From contig CM075101.1 in assembly GCA_037576195.1 (NCBI GenBank), forward strand, positions 14,508,001 through 14,572,000: 64,000 nt of DNA. Reading direction: 5' to 3'. The notes beneath the pieces were generated by a model, which was not told where the DNA came from, ran no database searches, and was given only the letters and a program-made list of their open reading frames with translations. This stretch comes from Phytoseiulus persimilis. Taxonomy: Eukaryota > Arthropoda > Arachnida > Mesostigmata > Phytoseiidae. The stretch's first letter is position 1. Every line of letters begins with the position of its first letter. The position numbers and the translations under genes are program-made. Shown piece after piece: positions 1-12,266 of the stretch.

Positions 1-550
1 AAACATCAGGAGCGAAGCCCGGAGAAACTCATCCGTTCCCGGGAGCCCCTTCGCTTGATTTCCCTCACCTATCTTGTTTTTGAAGCGAACTCTCTGGCTG
101 TTCACTCTCGTACACTATCTAGTCCTGCCAACCTTCGGTCATCTGAGCTCAATTCGAACCAAGGGTCAATTGAATTGAAGTTTGTAAAAGGGGCCCTGGC
201 AGAACTCAGTGCGTACCGTTCTCTTTTCGCAATTATCCCCATGGCTCTCTCACCCATACTTCCCTCAGCTCGTGATGCCCTCAGAGTTCCACAGCCAAGG
301 ATTCATGTTCGGACCGAATGATCGCAAGTTTCATTCGTGGATATTGCGAAAGATTATGGTTCCGAATGCGTCAAGATGACGGATGTTCGCAGACTGTTGT
401 CAATCGTGATTAGGTGGGGAATCACGACACATTCACCATGCATGTTGACACCGCCGAATCGAGAGTCGAAGTTTCAACAGAAATTGATTTCGAGCTCTTC
501 GATTCACGACGCCAGAGGAAGCTCGTAACACTGTCTCAGCGAACGACACA

Positions 551-1089
551 TTGCAGATGGCTTCCAGTCCGTGGAGGAAGTGGAAGTTATATTTTCAGGA
601 GCGTGTTGCAGGCGAAGCCGCCATCGCGGAGGCTCAGGAGATACTAAGGAAACCCACCGTGGAAACCGAACATGCGACAATACGGACCTCCTTCGGCGCT
701 CCGCCGAGGCTCATGACGAGCCTTGATACTCGAGTCATTTCCCTCCTCGACGCCGTGGCAATAATTGAAGACTTCGGAGCGATGATGAGCAGCATCAAGG
801 CTCGGCGTTTATTGGGCGTTTGCGAAGAGACTGTGAAAGTCTTCGGGAACAACTCTGAATATCAGCAACTACGTCTGGTAGCTCGGTCCCGGGTGAATGC
901 ATCGGAGAAATCTTGAGAGCTCCTCGAGCTTTCAGTGCGGACGACCTCTCGAGGCTGACATACGCCTCCATCACTACCGTAGAAGTTGAGCGTTCGTTTT
1001 CAGGATTCAAATCCCTCCTGCGAGTCAATTAGAGAGCATTAGATTTCAAGAACTTGAAGAAGTACATCGTCGTATCGTGTAACCGATAA
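551..1089 (+). mobile_element. Decayed hAT-type transposase (C-terminal half)
   Basis: This is a remnant of a hAT-superfamily DNA transposase of the short CGBP1-like type common in arthropod genomes. An open stretch at 551-916 reads like the linker before the dimerisation domain (LMTSLDTRVISLLDAVAIIE). About 10 bases later, in a different frame (928-1089), comes the hallmark hAT C-terminal dimerisation motif (TTVEVERSFSGFKSLL, then NLKKYIVVSCN). The two parts are separated by a stop and a frame change, and the second has a further in-frame stop at 1030-1032, so no transposase can be made. The N-terminal BED/DDE portion and terminal repeats were not found. The family call rests on the VERSF-type motif alone. 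Confidence 0.55.
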
Positions 1090-3419
1090 GAACTTCTGGT
1101 GACCTTTGACTATGAAACCCGAATTTGAACTTTTGATCTTCAGTAGTTCTTGAAATAATGGTGATGGCTCAACAGATGAGAGGAATCAACAGGTGTGTTG
1201 GCTGAACGCTCCTTCCGCTGCATAAAGTCCGAGTTCTCTCCCCCGGACTTCATGTTCCCGTATTGCTTCTCCGGCAATCGTAACCTCCATCCACCCCCAG
1301 TCTCGGCGTAGCGCGTCTTCTTCTTCTAAAGGTGTGATCTCGAGCCATGCACTCCACTGCATCATCGCCAACCAAACTCGGCTTCGACACGAAACATTCA
1401 TACCGCTCACATCGGCGGACCCCAGACTTCTGATAGCAGAAATCGCACTCGACAAGCTGCACTCTCGTGGAACATCTCGAGCCATCCCGAAATTCTGAAC
1501 CTCGCAAACACTCTTTAGGCAGATATGAACGCAATATATCTTGCAAATCCTGCATATACGGCTCATGTTCTGCGCATATTTCGTGCACATTCTCGTGCCC
1601 GAAGTTGAAGCCTCATTGATAACTATGTATTTCTTGTTCTTGTGCATAAAATGCCGTGAGCATTCTTGAGGGAGTTTCCATGCTCTCCGCCGGGGCATCC
1701 GCTCGAGGACAGGAGGTGAATAACGTCAAATTTCCAGTCCAGAACTGGAGTGAGACAGCTGCGTGGTTCGATTGAGTCTACCCGAGAGTCTTCAATCAGA
1801 AAGGTTGCGATTCTGAACGATTTTCCGCGATATAATGGGTGGCGGAATGAATTTCCTGGTCGGGTCGATCCCAACAGTGGAGTCTTTAGGGCCTGATATG
1901 TCATTCAATGCTTCGAATTCCTGTAGCTCCCCGAAGGAGCAGATCAACCGTTCGATCCAGAAAGGGTTCTCATGATGAATTCTTCATGGTTGCGTCTTGG
2001 AGCTCGTTATTCAGTACGTGCATGCGCCCTGACATGCTTGGATTTTTTTTTATTGAGGGACCATGTTTTCCAAGCCGTCCAGGCTCATCAGGTGACAATT
2101 TATTCGAGTCGTTTCAAACGCAAATTCTATTTCAGACGATCTCGGACCGCAGTCGGATGCCCCCGTAGCTTCAATACCCGGGGTTGACCGCCCCCTCACA
2201 GTACGTTACGCTACTGCCTCAGAGCAACCCCGCACCAGGGATGTTCGATTTGCCGTCTAGTGCCTTTCACGACCTCCTGTCGAGCGCACTCCTGCCCTCC
2301 GTTTTCTCTTTTTTGTCATATTGAAGACACTTCTCTACTTTTTCGGTCTCATTTCTCCGCCAATTCTTGAATGGTGGCCTCGGCTCGTTGACGGTGGAAT
2401 ATCGCATGGGATTTAGAATGGTATAGCCCCCGGAGCCCGAATCCCCTCAAGCCGATAGGACTGCGACTGAGCTAGGGAAAGCTGCACTGTTTTGTTTTTG
2501 AGCAGGCTGCACACTGTTTCTCGGCAAGTTACTTGGAGCTAGCGCATGTCCTCGGGTCAGGTTAGATTAGGTTCCTACGTTGTTTTCAATCCTTCAAATT
2601 GAACTTGGTGGAGTTTTCCCTCGCATTGGATTCAGATATTAAATTGGATCATGCTTAGGAATTCGTTTTAGAGCACTACCATGAAGCAGGCCCAAGCACT
2701 CGCACTCTCGCACCCCAATCGTTGTGGTATAAGACCCCGGTGCAGACATGGATGCTCCTTCGAGTCTCATTCACTTTCTCATTGAAGGCGAGGGTTCTAG
2801 AGCCCGCGGGAGTTCAGGCTCGAGGGATCTTGGGCTCGCAGAATTCTGGGCTCCTAGGATTTCAGGCTCGCGGTGCCTTATCTCTAGTATGAGGGGAGTA
2901 CGTACCATTTCGCGGTTAGAGTTTGGGGTGCCACGGTCAAGAACGGTTGCGAATATCAATCCCATGAGCGTTTGAAATTGTGAAATGAGGACTTCTCTCC
3001 CACCCTCCTTTGCTACTTTCGGTCCGGATGCGATGCGTAATCCACTCGATTCAAGGGCGTCTTCCAAAGCTTCGATTGATCGTGCTGCTCTTTCCCGTTC
3101 CGCGGCGGGCGTTCCAGCTCTCTATAATTAACGCATCGGAGCCAACGAAGGTCTCCCGAGTTCTGAGCCGTGTCTGTTGGGCTAGACAAGAAGCTGCAGC
3201 TGTGCCACGGGGAATTCGATTTGGAATCCACGACAGGCCATGCCCGAGAACTACGAACACGACAGAAGCTCGAACTCGTCAGACTGATGGTGTTCTCATC
3301 AGATACAACCCGATTTTGGCGGTGGAACTTTTTCACGGGTTCGAAAACACTCAGCAACTAATGATTCTCAGGTACAATAAAACATGTGGCATAGAACACC
3401 TGATTTAGTAGTAAGAACA
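1090..3419. other. Gene-poor stretch, nothing recognised
   Basis: Apart from the 16-bp tandem repeat I see no recognisable coding, RNA or transposon feature here. Open frames are short and overlap on both strands. Confidence 0.4.
2817..2880. repeat. 16-bp tandem repeat, four degenerate units
   Basis: Four consecutive 16-base units start at 2817, 2833, 2849 and 2865. Each begins GGCTC, and most continue with a variable triplet then an A/T-rich end. The preceding 16 bases (2801-2816) may be a fifth, more diverged unit. No gene function is evident; it lies in the gene-poor stretch before the serine protease. Confidence 0.6.
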
Positions 3420-3425
3420 TTTATT
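3420..3425 (-). terminator. Candidate poly(A) signal of the protease gene
   Basis: An AATAAA hexamer on the minus strand lies about 160 bases past the protease stop codon, a usual distance for a short 3' UTR. Inference from the motif only. Confidence 0.45.
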
Positions 3426-3582
3426 CACCGGGTACTTGGAGGAACAGCTGGAGAGTTGTTCATTGAAATAGTTAATAATAACTCAGACTTATCTTCAAGA
3501 ATGATACGGATGCTCCTCAACGGAGCGCTCCGCTTGACTAGTTGCATCGAATTGAAGAAGTTGGCTCGGGCAAGTCAGCTCA

Positions 3583-5850
3583 TCATCTCGAACTAGGGGA
3601 GAGCTGCAAGTTCTCTCTGACGTTCTCGTTGATCCAGTCCACGAAATCGGATACCCTTGTGTAAACCCCAGGAGACTTCGGCTTCCCGCACTCAAAACCC
3701 CACGAGACGATGCCGATCAATTCAGCCCGCCCCTCGTTGTTCAGAATCAAGGGCCCTCCAGAGTCTCCCTGGCATGCGTCTTTGCCTCCGTCTTCAAACC
3801 CGGCGCACAGCATGGTGTCGAGAACCTGCGCACTCGGATGGCGAGTCGATAACCACGATTTGCAAACATCGTTATCAATGATCTGAACGTCGACTTTTTG
3901 CAGCGAGGGAGGCAGGACTTTTTCGCCATTGTACAGGGTCCCCCACCCGGAAACGGTTGCCATTTCGCCCTCAAAGCGAGCCCGTCTCTGAGGCAGGCAA
4001 ATCGGGACGACGTACTTTTTGAACTGTACCCGTCTCGCTAACCTTAGGAGTGCGATGTCGTACGCGAAGTACTTCTCAGGGTCATAGTTGGGATGCATGA
4101 TGCTCCCCTCTATCTCGTAATCCTCGCGCGGAGGCCAACCTGAGGAGTCTCTCGAGTTGAGCTCTCCTAGTCGGACTCTCAGTCGAAACTTGGAGATCCT
4201 GCAATGGGTTCGAATCATCGCAGAGACGCGAATTTGGTCGGGAATAATTTCTTTCCGGAAATCGTACGTGTCTGCATCTTAATCAGGAAATACTCACTGT
4301 GCGACGCAATGAGCGGCTGTCAGTACGTATCTCTCGCTGATGAGCGCACCCCCGCAATATATGCGCCGGGAGAACAGGCCGCGCTGCATCAGAGCAACCT
4401 GAAAGTTCAGAAAAGAGAGAAAAATAGTGAGAATCTTTCAGAAGGGGCGGATAGTGTGTGCTATCTCTGCTCATCACTCATCGTTGAAAACCCTTTTACC
4501 TGCCACGGATATTGGTCGACACTAGCGCTTTCTCCTCCGATAATCCTAGACTCATGAGAATATGTTTTACCGCATTCTGAAAAGAGGACAAAAGGATATT
4601 TTCTGGACTCCATCATTGTTACTACGTTTCGGCGTAGCTTTCTAGGCTATATCATGAGTCTCTGAGGTGTCGCGTAAACCAGATCTTGAGAATCAGAAGA
4701 TCTGACATTGTACAACGAACCCCGCCCATAACGAACCCCAAGTATAAAGAATCCCCCGTGTACCCCCGTAACTTCTCTGCGGGGCTAGTTATACGTGGGA
4801 CTCATTATGAGCGGCACTCCGGGGTAATGCTCAATTTCGAGAGCTGTGCAGGACCAGCCGTAGTCTCGAGGAGATAGGAGACTTCGCGAGCGATGAAACG
4901 ATCATTCGTCTTGAACCGCTTGAAACGAATTTGCGAATCGATCTTGACAAACGGGTCCCTGAGAGGGGATTGTAAATATCGCGAGAGCTAACCTGCTTTC
5001 CGGAGCACGTTATTGCTCGGTCCTTGGGAGACGATCCGGCGAGGAACGCAGCAAGCCCATATCATTCCTCCATTGCAAAGATCCATCGGTTTCATATTTC
5101 GCAGAAAACAGGTCGCTCCCAATGCGCATTGGTATGTTCCATCACCGTATGTGCAAGTTTTTCGGAGAACTGGGAAGAATCATCATTTTAGTCAGGATCA
5201 AGAATGTCCAGGACATCTCATTCTCTCGCAGCTGAGCCCCGCCTTGGAGCTTATTTTTTGTAGCCGGTGTCGTCTGGTTGACGAAGATTACGGCTGTCTA
5301 ATGATGTGTGAGCGTGTTCAAGAGGAGTGAAAGTAGCTTAGTGGAGGACACAATTTGCTCGGTTGAAGCATTTCCTTCACCCTTGTCGTGCTGGAAATGA
5401 AGGTCAAAGATCCCATCGAGGGCTCCCATCGAGGAGGGTGGCGTGTCGCTGGCTGGGGTCTCTAGGACCTGGAGCATTTCGAGTTTTGAGAGAGGTCGAT
5501 GGCTCGACGCAAGGGAGACTTTGAGACTCGACGGCGATTTTGGTTTGCATATGCCATCCCGCTGTACTGGATGTGGAAAAGTCCAACACAGGTTCTTTTC
5601 GTGGAACTTGGCCTGAATGATTGCGCAGGTACAACTTACAGATGCCGTCTCGGGGCTCCGACAGATTCCGACTCTGATGACCAAGGGAACTGAGGTCTCC
5701 TTCAGAGCCTGCTCCAGGCTCAGGCTCGGCCGCTCGCACTCCCGGACTTCGTTGACCTCTCTCGCCGGACCAATCCCGCGCCACCTCAGCGGAGGAACAT
5801 ATAGAGAAAATGAATAGAGAGCATAAACTGAAATTCCTGACGCCGGGCAT
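3583..5850 (-). CDS. Secreted CLIP-domain trypsin-like serine protease, five exons
   Basis: Exons (minus): 5640-5850, 4993-5169, 4500-4576, 4298-4398, 3583-4198; all junctions are GT-AG and the phases agree, giving 393 residues. Residues 1-20 are a hydrophobic signal peptide. Residues 76-111 form a CLIP or stubble-like disulfide knot with six cysteines (76, 85, 91, 102, 110, 111), ending in the typical adjacent CC. A linker (Cys131, expected to pair with the catalytic domain) leads to the activation site SHESR/IIGG after Arg140, so the zymogen should be cut by a trypsin-like enzyme. The catalytic domain has His185 (TAAHC), Asp236 (YDIALLRL) and Ser335 (GDSGGP). Asp329, six residues before the serine, predicts trypsin-like (Arg/Lys) cleavage, and all expected cysteines are present. 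In arthropods such proteases act in extracellular cascades (clotting, immunity, cuticle); which one cannot be told. The ATG at 5850 is chosen because it opens a signal peptide. Confidence 0.9.
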
Positions 5851-7605
5851 CGTTGATTGTGGGTGACCTGAAAAAAGGCGAGATAGGGGCTGAATGTCTA
5901 CCGGATCGACCAGAGATTTGGGATGTGACGCACAGTTTGATGAATTTTCTGGGAACCAGTGGAATACGCGACCAAGGTACTGAACCGATGCAAGTGATTA
6001 TTCTTACGACGATTTCAGCAATGGTATTTCTGGGATTCGATGGCGGAAATGATCACATACCTCAGTGAAACGGCTTCAGAGGACACTCAGTCACTTGCGC
6101 GGCACGATGGAGTTAGACGACACGGGCGAAACTCAAAGATTTTCTAGTGAGGCTTCCTGAATGTTGCACGCCTTTATATCCAAGGGGGCTTGGGCTCTCT
6201 CCATCTCGGTTCAACAGCGAGAGTCTTCAGTGGGATCCCCTCAATCTGGGGTCTTCGCGGCTCAGTTCTTAAACCACTAGCGATTTACGAAACAGCGAAA
6301 TCAACCGCGAACCTCACTGTTTTTCAAGAATCTTTGATCCGATGAGGTTTCCGAATTCTTAAGCGATTTCAGCGGCCAGAGCGGGGGAACTTCTTCACGG
6401 GGAGTCCCTTCAAGCCGGAGCCATCTCGGATCCATGCGCTCATGTGAATTTCAGTATTGCATCCCAGATTGGCAACATTGGAGATCGCAGAGGGACCGAT
6501 GGAGCTTGGCGGGGTTCCCTTGATGATTCGTTCATGTGAAAGCATGTATGACTTTGAATTTGAGCGCTGTTGAGATGGGCTCTGCTGTTCTTCCGTGAAG
6601 GGGAAGTGTTGCGTTTGGGAAGGAAAACATTAGAGAGTGTGGTCACGCTAACCGTGACGGGAACTTCGTTTGTTTTACGTCTGCCATGAGATTGCCGAGG
6701 AAACCTGATCCGTGCTTTTCCAGCGTTAGCTGGTTTGCCTGTTTATTGGATCTTCACTCCGGCGTGGAACAACGGTGTTTGCTCGCGGCTAATTATGCGA
6801 TCACAGGCCGGGTTAGGCTGAGACAGCATTTCGAGCCATAATAAGATACAGTCTCAGTGAGGGCTCCATGGGGCTAGAAAATGATCGCCCGGCGTCTCTA
6901 CTGTCGGAGATCAGCAGTTCGCCAGTGGTGCTGACGTGTCGTTCTGACGGCGGCCAAATCGCTAGTCGGGGAACCACTGCCGGTCAAGGCGAAGAGTTTG
7001 TATTCTAACGGGACACGCGCTCCAAGGTGGACCTGGGGAAAGTTGCTTCCTCCCGAGTCATTCGTTCTCACTGTGATAGCGTGGCATGGAACAGTCGATC
7101 GCAGGCATGAAAAGCGCAGTTTTGGCATCAGGGCCCTTAAAACTACGGTTCGAGCATCGGTTTCCCACCACAGGAACGCTTGTTAGTTGTGCGCCTTGAT
7201 TAGTTCCTCAAATTACCAGCGGAACCGACTTCCTGCGGTCGGGATCCGACTTTAAAAATAAGATATTCTCGAATTACGGAAGGGTTTAAGTTTCTCCGAA
7301 AAATGTATTTTTCGCGAAGCTCTGGCAGCAGTGTGAAGTTTCCTCACGCATGGAACTCATGGAGCCGACAGTGATCCTGGGAAAGCCGAGCTCGCGAGGG
7401 AACGTGTGGTTTCAAGCTGGCGGCGGAGATGTGCGGCTTCATTCCTCGAGTGGAAACCTTTGGTTTTCGCGAGTTCCCGATAGCAGTGTCGAAGTTCCGA
7501 GAAAGAAGATCGCTCCGTTCAATCTTCAGCGAAGAGAATGAGATTTTTGAAGCTCACAAGCGACCACCGATGATCTATTCTTCGAACTCGAAAGTTCGGC
7601 GCTGC

Positions 7606-7666
7606 AGAGCTTCCAGAATGCAGCCATGCATGAATCCGTCACACATGGCTGCATTCTGGAAGCTCT
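7606..7666. repeat. Perfect 23-bp inverted repeat (hairpin), 15-nt loop
   Basis: The arm at 7606-7628 is the exact reverse complement of 7644-7666, separated by 15 bases. After a short mismatched gap, GGCGC (7598-7602) and GCGCC (7670-7674) would extend the pairing. The size and loop are in the range of a microRNA precursor, but the arms pair perfectly, which is more typical of a recent inverted duplication or a small foldback element. Transcription is unknown. Confidence 0.75.
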
Positions 7667-10600
7667 CGGGCGCCAGTTTTAATTCGCCACCGCTCCCCTA
7701 GAAACGCATGCCCAATGCGTGACTTTTTGGATGAATATCATGCGAGGAATGAAGGCTACATCGGAAAGCTCTACGAGAGATGATTAAAACATGTATTGGC
7801 GCTCTCGAAAACGTCTCCAGGAACTATAGAGATCCCGATAAACGACACGCTCGAATGACCGACAACTGAGCCCCCTACTACTCAAAAAATAACTTCTTCT
7901 AAGAGAAACGATGGAATTTGTATCCCCTCCAGGTTTTCGATCTATTCTTCAAAATTTTCAGACGACGACCACAGACCAGGAACTCGCAGCGATGAGTCGA
8001 TTCGAGATTTGTTTACGAAGCCGCGCAAAGTCGCCGCGGGTGTGAACCTTGTGCCAGGGATGATGCAAAGATGCGGTTTTGAGCGTCGATGTCGATGGCC
8101 TCCTCTCCCGTTTTCATGAAACCTGTTCTTTTCGTCTTTCATGTCTCAGTGATGAATGCTGCAGCGCCGTCAGTGAACCATGTGAGCCCATGAGAAGCGC
8201 CTCCTCACCGACGTCTCCGCGAACCACACACGATGAGTTCACATCGTCGTGTTTGCTCGATGTTACAGAAGTTACGTACTCACAATCGATCAAAGGGGAC
8301 GCCGTTTGCAAGCCGGTACCGTATCCCCACACGCACCCCGAGCAGAATTCTGGGGCAGCACAGGCGGGTCGAGACTCCCTTCACGAGGGTAACACGAGGG
8401 TGCGCAGATTGTTTTCGCGGCAGTCTAGGGGCTCTGTCCGCTTTCTGGGAATCCATCGTGAACTCGAGGGCTCCCTCAAACATCAACTCTCACTCGTCCG
8501 GAAGTCTTCACCCCCATTCAGAGCGGTTTGCGGTTCTGACCAATCACCGCAAGTTCAACGTTGGGTCCCGAGAATCCATTGAATAGTTTCTAGTGATGCT
8601 TGATCGGAGCGTAGTTTCTCAAACGTGGAAGGGAATTACTGGGGATGATCCACAGCAGAGATGGGCGAGGCGGATATGGTTTCGGATCCGTTGGAGTCGC
8701 GAAAGAGTGATCTTCTGATATTGGAACGGAAGAGAGAGATCCTCTAGAAAGGTAGGGAACGTCGGAAGAAGGGGGGGGGGAGCACCGTGCTGCAAGGTCA
8801 CTCGCGAGCGACTCGCGAGCTCGAAGTATTAGGTCGCCAGGGAAAATACCCTGTGCAGGACGCCTTCGCTCGGAACGGTTCCGAAGACAGGAGGGCAAGG
8901 CCGACCGGCAAGATCGAATTCCAGATGCACTTTGCGGCTAACTCGAGCACGGTAGGCGCTTCCTTGTGCATCTGTGGTACGATTCAGCTCAGGTCGAAAG
9001 AGAACTCATATCCCCTCGTCACAACACCAACATCGTTTCTCACGCATCTCCATGCTCATTCGTTTTGTTGAAGCTCGTCGTCCATCAACGAAATTCGAGT
9101 TCACGTCGCTCCCGCGGGGCCCAATCACCGACTCGAGTCGAGATACGAATGTGTAACGGGAACTCATCAACAAGTGGTTCATCTTCCTTGTTACTCCGAA
9201 TGAGGCTGAGGTGTAGAAAAACTGGGTCAGCACGTCGAAAGCTCGGACTCAGCGGTGCACGTCAACCCGGATCTTGGCGTCGGCCTGGCCCGAGAATCTC
9301 ATTTCTCGCGGAGGTACATAGTTATTCAGGGCAGTGGGATACGACGGGAACTTGTCCCGATCGGTGGTGGACCCGGAGAGAACTGATGAGCCGGCAACAT
9401 CCTCGAGCAATCATTAGCCCAGGGTTTGAAATCTGACGCAGCATTTCAACACGTGGAAGATTCATTGAAGAGGGTCGCCTCCAGTTCCAACGGAATCCAA
9501 TTGTGGGGTCGGTATTCCAAAGACCTCGAATCCCCAGATCATGGAGTTGCACGTGAATTCGAAGAATGGGAGCTCTACACTCAGTTTTCCGAAGGAGACA
9601 GCTTTCGAGTTGTTCAACCCGGGAGATGATAATGTCTTCTCTCGATCACAACGGGGAGAACGTTCACACGGCTGGTGCATGCTGAAGACAACCACCTGTG
9701 AATTTATTTTCGAGTTGGAATTGGCTGCCAGACAATTTCAGAGATGCATTCCTTTTGGGTTTCGTGGGCTCGGGGAGGATCAGTTCGCTGGAGAGAGCAT
9801 GCTGGATCTGGCTCGTTCAATGGCCATTTTGTTTACCCCTCTCCACCTTGTCTCGTTCTCCGTTACCAGATTTCTCCTGGTTGAGGTCTCCAAAAATACC
9901 TGGAACTTAATTCTCACAACATTCGCTCAAAGTCGAGTCGGAAATCTGTTTCGCGACCTCGACTTCCCGGCGCCAGTAACGTTCTCCAAATCACTCGGGA
10001 ATCGGCAGAGTTGTGGCATCCGGGGACTGGCACGGAAGGATTCTCATCAGACCACTCTTTCTCTGAGAAACGCAGAGGAACTTGAGGCATAATACTCTCA
10101 GCCAGAACTGCTGTGTTCCCCCTGCTATTCTATTGAATATAAAACGAAAAATCCTATGCGAAGCGGCCTCCCGATACTCTGAAGATCGCATGTTGACCTT
10201 CGTGTGCCGACAAGAACATTATTCCTTATGTTTCTTCTCTCTTTGCGTGAGGGAAGATGACGAATCCCATTCGAACAGCGGTTCGAAACCGTGCTTTCAC
10301 AGCACGCGGAGTGGGATCGCTTGTGACGTGTCGCAACCTTGAGCGGTTATTATAGAGACTTATGAGAGACACTCTCGAGAATTATTGTTTCCAGTTCCTT
10401 GATGAGGATCTGTTTCGGACAAGAGTCGACTGAAGTACGTCTGCCGCGTCCGAGTCCTTGGGCGGGGAGCTTCCAATGAATAAGCTGCGCGGTAGTCCAG
10501 GCACGGCGGTCATGAGGAGCAGCAATGGCCTCGAGATACGCGTGAGTTCGGGGTGCCTTGATCTGGAAACTCTTCACCTCCGCGATTAGGAGAACATTCG

Positions 10601-12187
10601 GATTTGCAAGCGTTTCCCAACCTCGATACCGTGATCAGTCACCCGAGAATTGATCGCAGCCTGTGCGAACGATTGCACTGTAAGTCTGCGTGGAAGAGCT
10701 CAGGCAAGTCAGAATACGAGAGGGAACGACGTAGGAGGGCGGTGTATCTTGGGTCCTCCCCGGTTCTCAGGACAGAAATACCCAAAATAGAGACTTCCAG
10801 CTAGAGTCTAAAACAATCGTCGATGCGCGCAGCTATTGAGAAGTTTGGTGGTCTCATTTGAAGACTGGACGTTTGCCTCTCTCAACCACAGAAGAACAGG
10901 GCAACAACATTGTGAGCTTCCTCTGCTACCTACCATGTGCGGAAGCCGAAATACTCACTCAAGATCGGCCGAGCGCATCTGGCCTAAGAGAGAGCCTGTT
11001 GGGGGATTCCCAAAAATAGCTAGCGGAGCCGATCACGTTTGATTGGTGGGTATCGGGAAGGTTCTCGGCATATCGGTTCAATTTCAACGCGACCTTACTT
11101 ACCGGTTGGCGAGTCCATGTTGAACTCGCCGAGGCTCTGCGTAGATCGCGGAGCTCTAGGAACTGCTCCTAGATCTCCAACTCCCATCAAGATAGTAATT
11201 CGAATACGCTAGCGAGCGTATGACCTCACAGCAGTACCGATGAGAGATACTTGGAGGAAAAAAAGCTCCGTTTCCTGCTCATCATTCCATTGGAGCGAAG
11301 CCAGGGCAATTCGGCAACATAGTGATAGCGTCCCGGGGAAGGAATGAAAACATCAGTTTGAGCAAAAACATTATTTTTAATGTGTCTTCCACTCCTCTGC
11401 GTGAGAGAAGTTGATGGATCGCTTGTCTCGCTTCCTGTTCTTCCAACTTTTTTCCATGAATGTTTCAAATATCGATAGAGAGCAGTCCTATGAAGATACA
11501 GGATCAACAAATATATGTGTTGATACCAATCGAAACGGGCTCATTGAGAATGAGGCTCACGTTATAAACCTCCAGCCGTGCGATAGGAAAATTCTCATCA
11601 AGGCCTCGCATCCAGAAAATTACCTCTCCATTTGGAATTCCGTCGCCTCGTCCGCGTCGGATTCCGGGGAACCTATTAACCTGTAAGAATCACGCGACGG
11701 AGGTCCAATACTCTACTCGGATTGGCATCAAGCAGTCCCTTGAAAAGCTGTCGACAACTTGATTCGGAGCGACCGTCCGGTGCCTGCAGCCAATATTGGA
11801 TTCCGATTGGCCAACGAATGCGTTCAGCTTCAAGCGCTTTAGAGAGAGTTGAAGTTGGAGGCGAAGCTGGATGCGCTCGAGTTTTCCCGCAGTTGAAATT
11901 GGATGTCTAGCATCCAACGGCTTCTTTTTCCGAAAAATTGCCAAGTCGATGAAGGCCACTTCGTTTTGAATATCTATAGAGGACAGAACTCGATAGAGAG
12001 GGATGAGAAACGTCGGATGACTCTGGGTTGACTTCGTGAAATACAGGAAACCCTAAACGGATATAGTTACACAAACACTCGCGTACATAACTCATCCACT
12101 GTTCAGTCCATCGAGATCGCATGTCGACGTACCGCTTCGCAACATTCATTGGGGCACGTTGACGACCGTCGCTGCATTGGGATGATA

Positions 12188-12266
12188 TTGGGTCGTCAAA
12201 AAAGTTAGTGCGGTTTTGAGGGTAGAATTTACGGTATAAACCACACAGACTTCTTTGACGACCTAT
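12188..12266. mobile_element. Mariner-like miniature element (MITE), 79 bp
   Basis: The left end begins TTGGGTCGTCAAAAAAGT and the right end, reverse-complemented, begins ATAGGTCGTCAAAGAAGT; about 24 of the first 30 bases match. Both sides are flanked by TA, the target duplication of Tc1/mariner elements. The ends resemble mellifera-subfamily mariner repeats (TTGGGT...AAGT...GCGG), from general knowledge. There is no room for a transposase, so this is a non-autonomous deletion derivative or MITE. Confidence 0.65.

Noticed and set aside
3583-4198. Reading the protease catalytic exon as a complete single-exon gene
   Set aside because: It lacks the catalytic His and the activation site, which are found in phase-matched exons upstream.
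9541-10092. 183-codon plus-strand open frame
   Set aside because: No recognisable motif, no splice context and no supporting neighbours.
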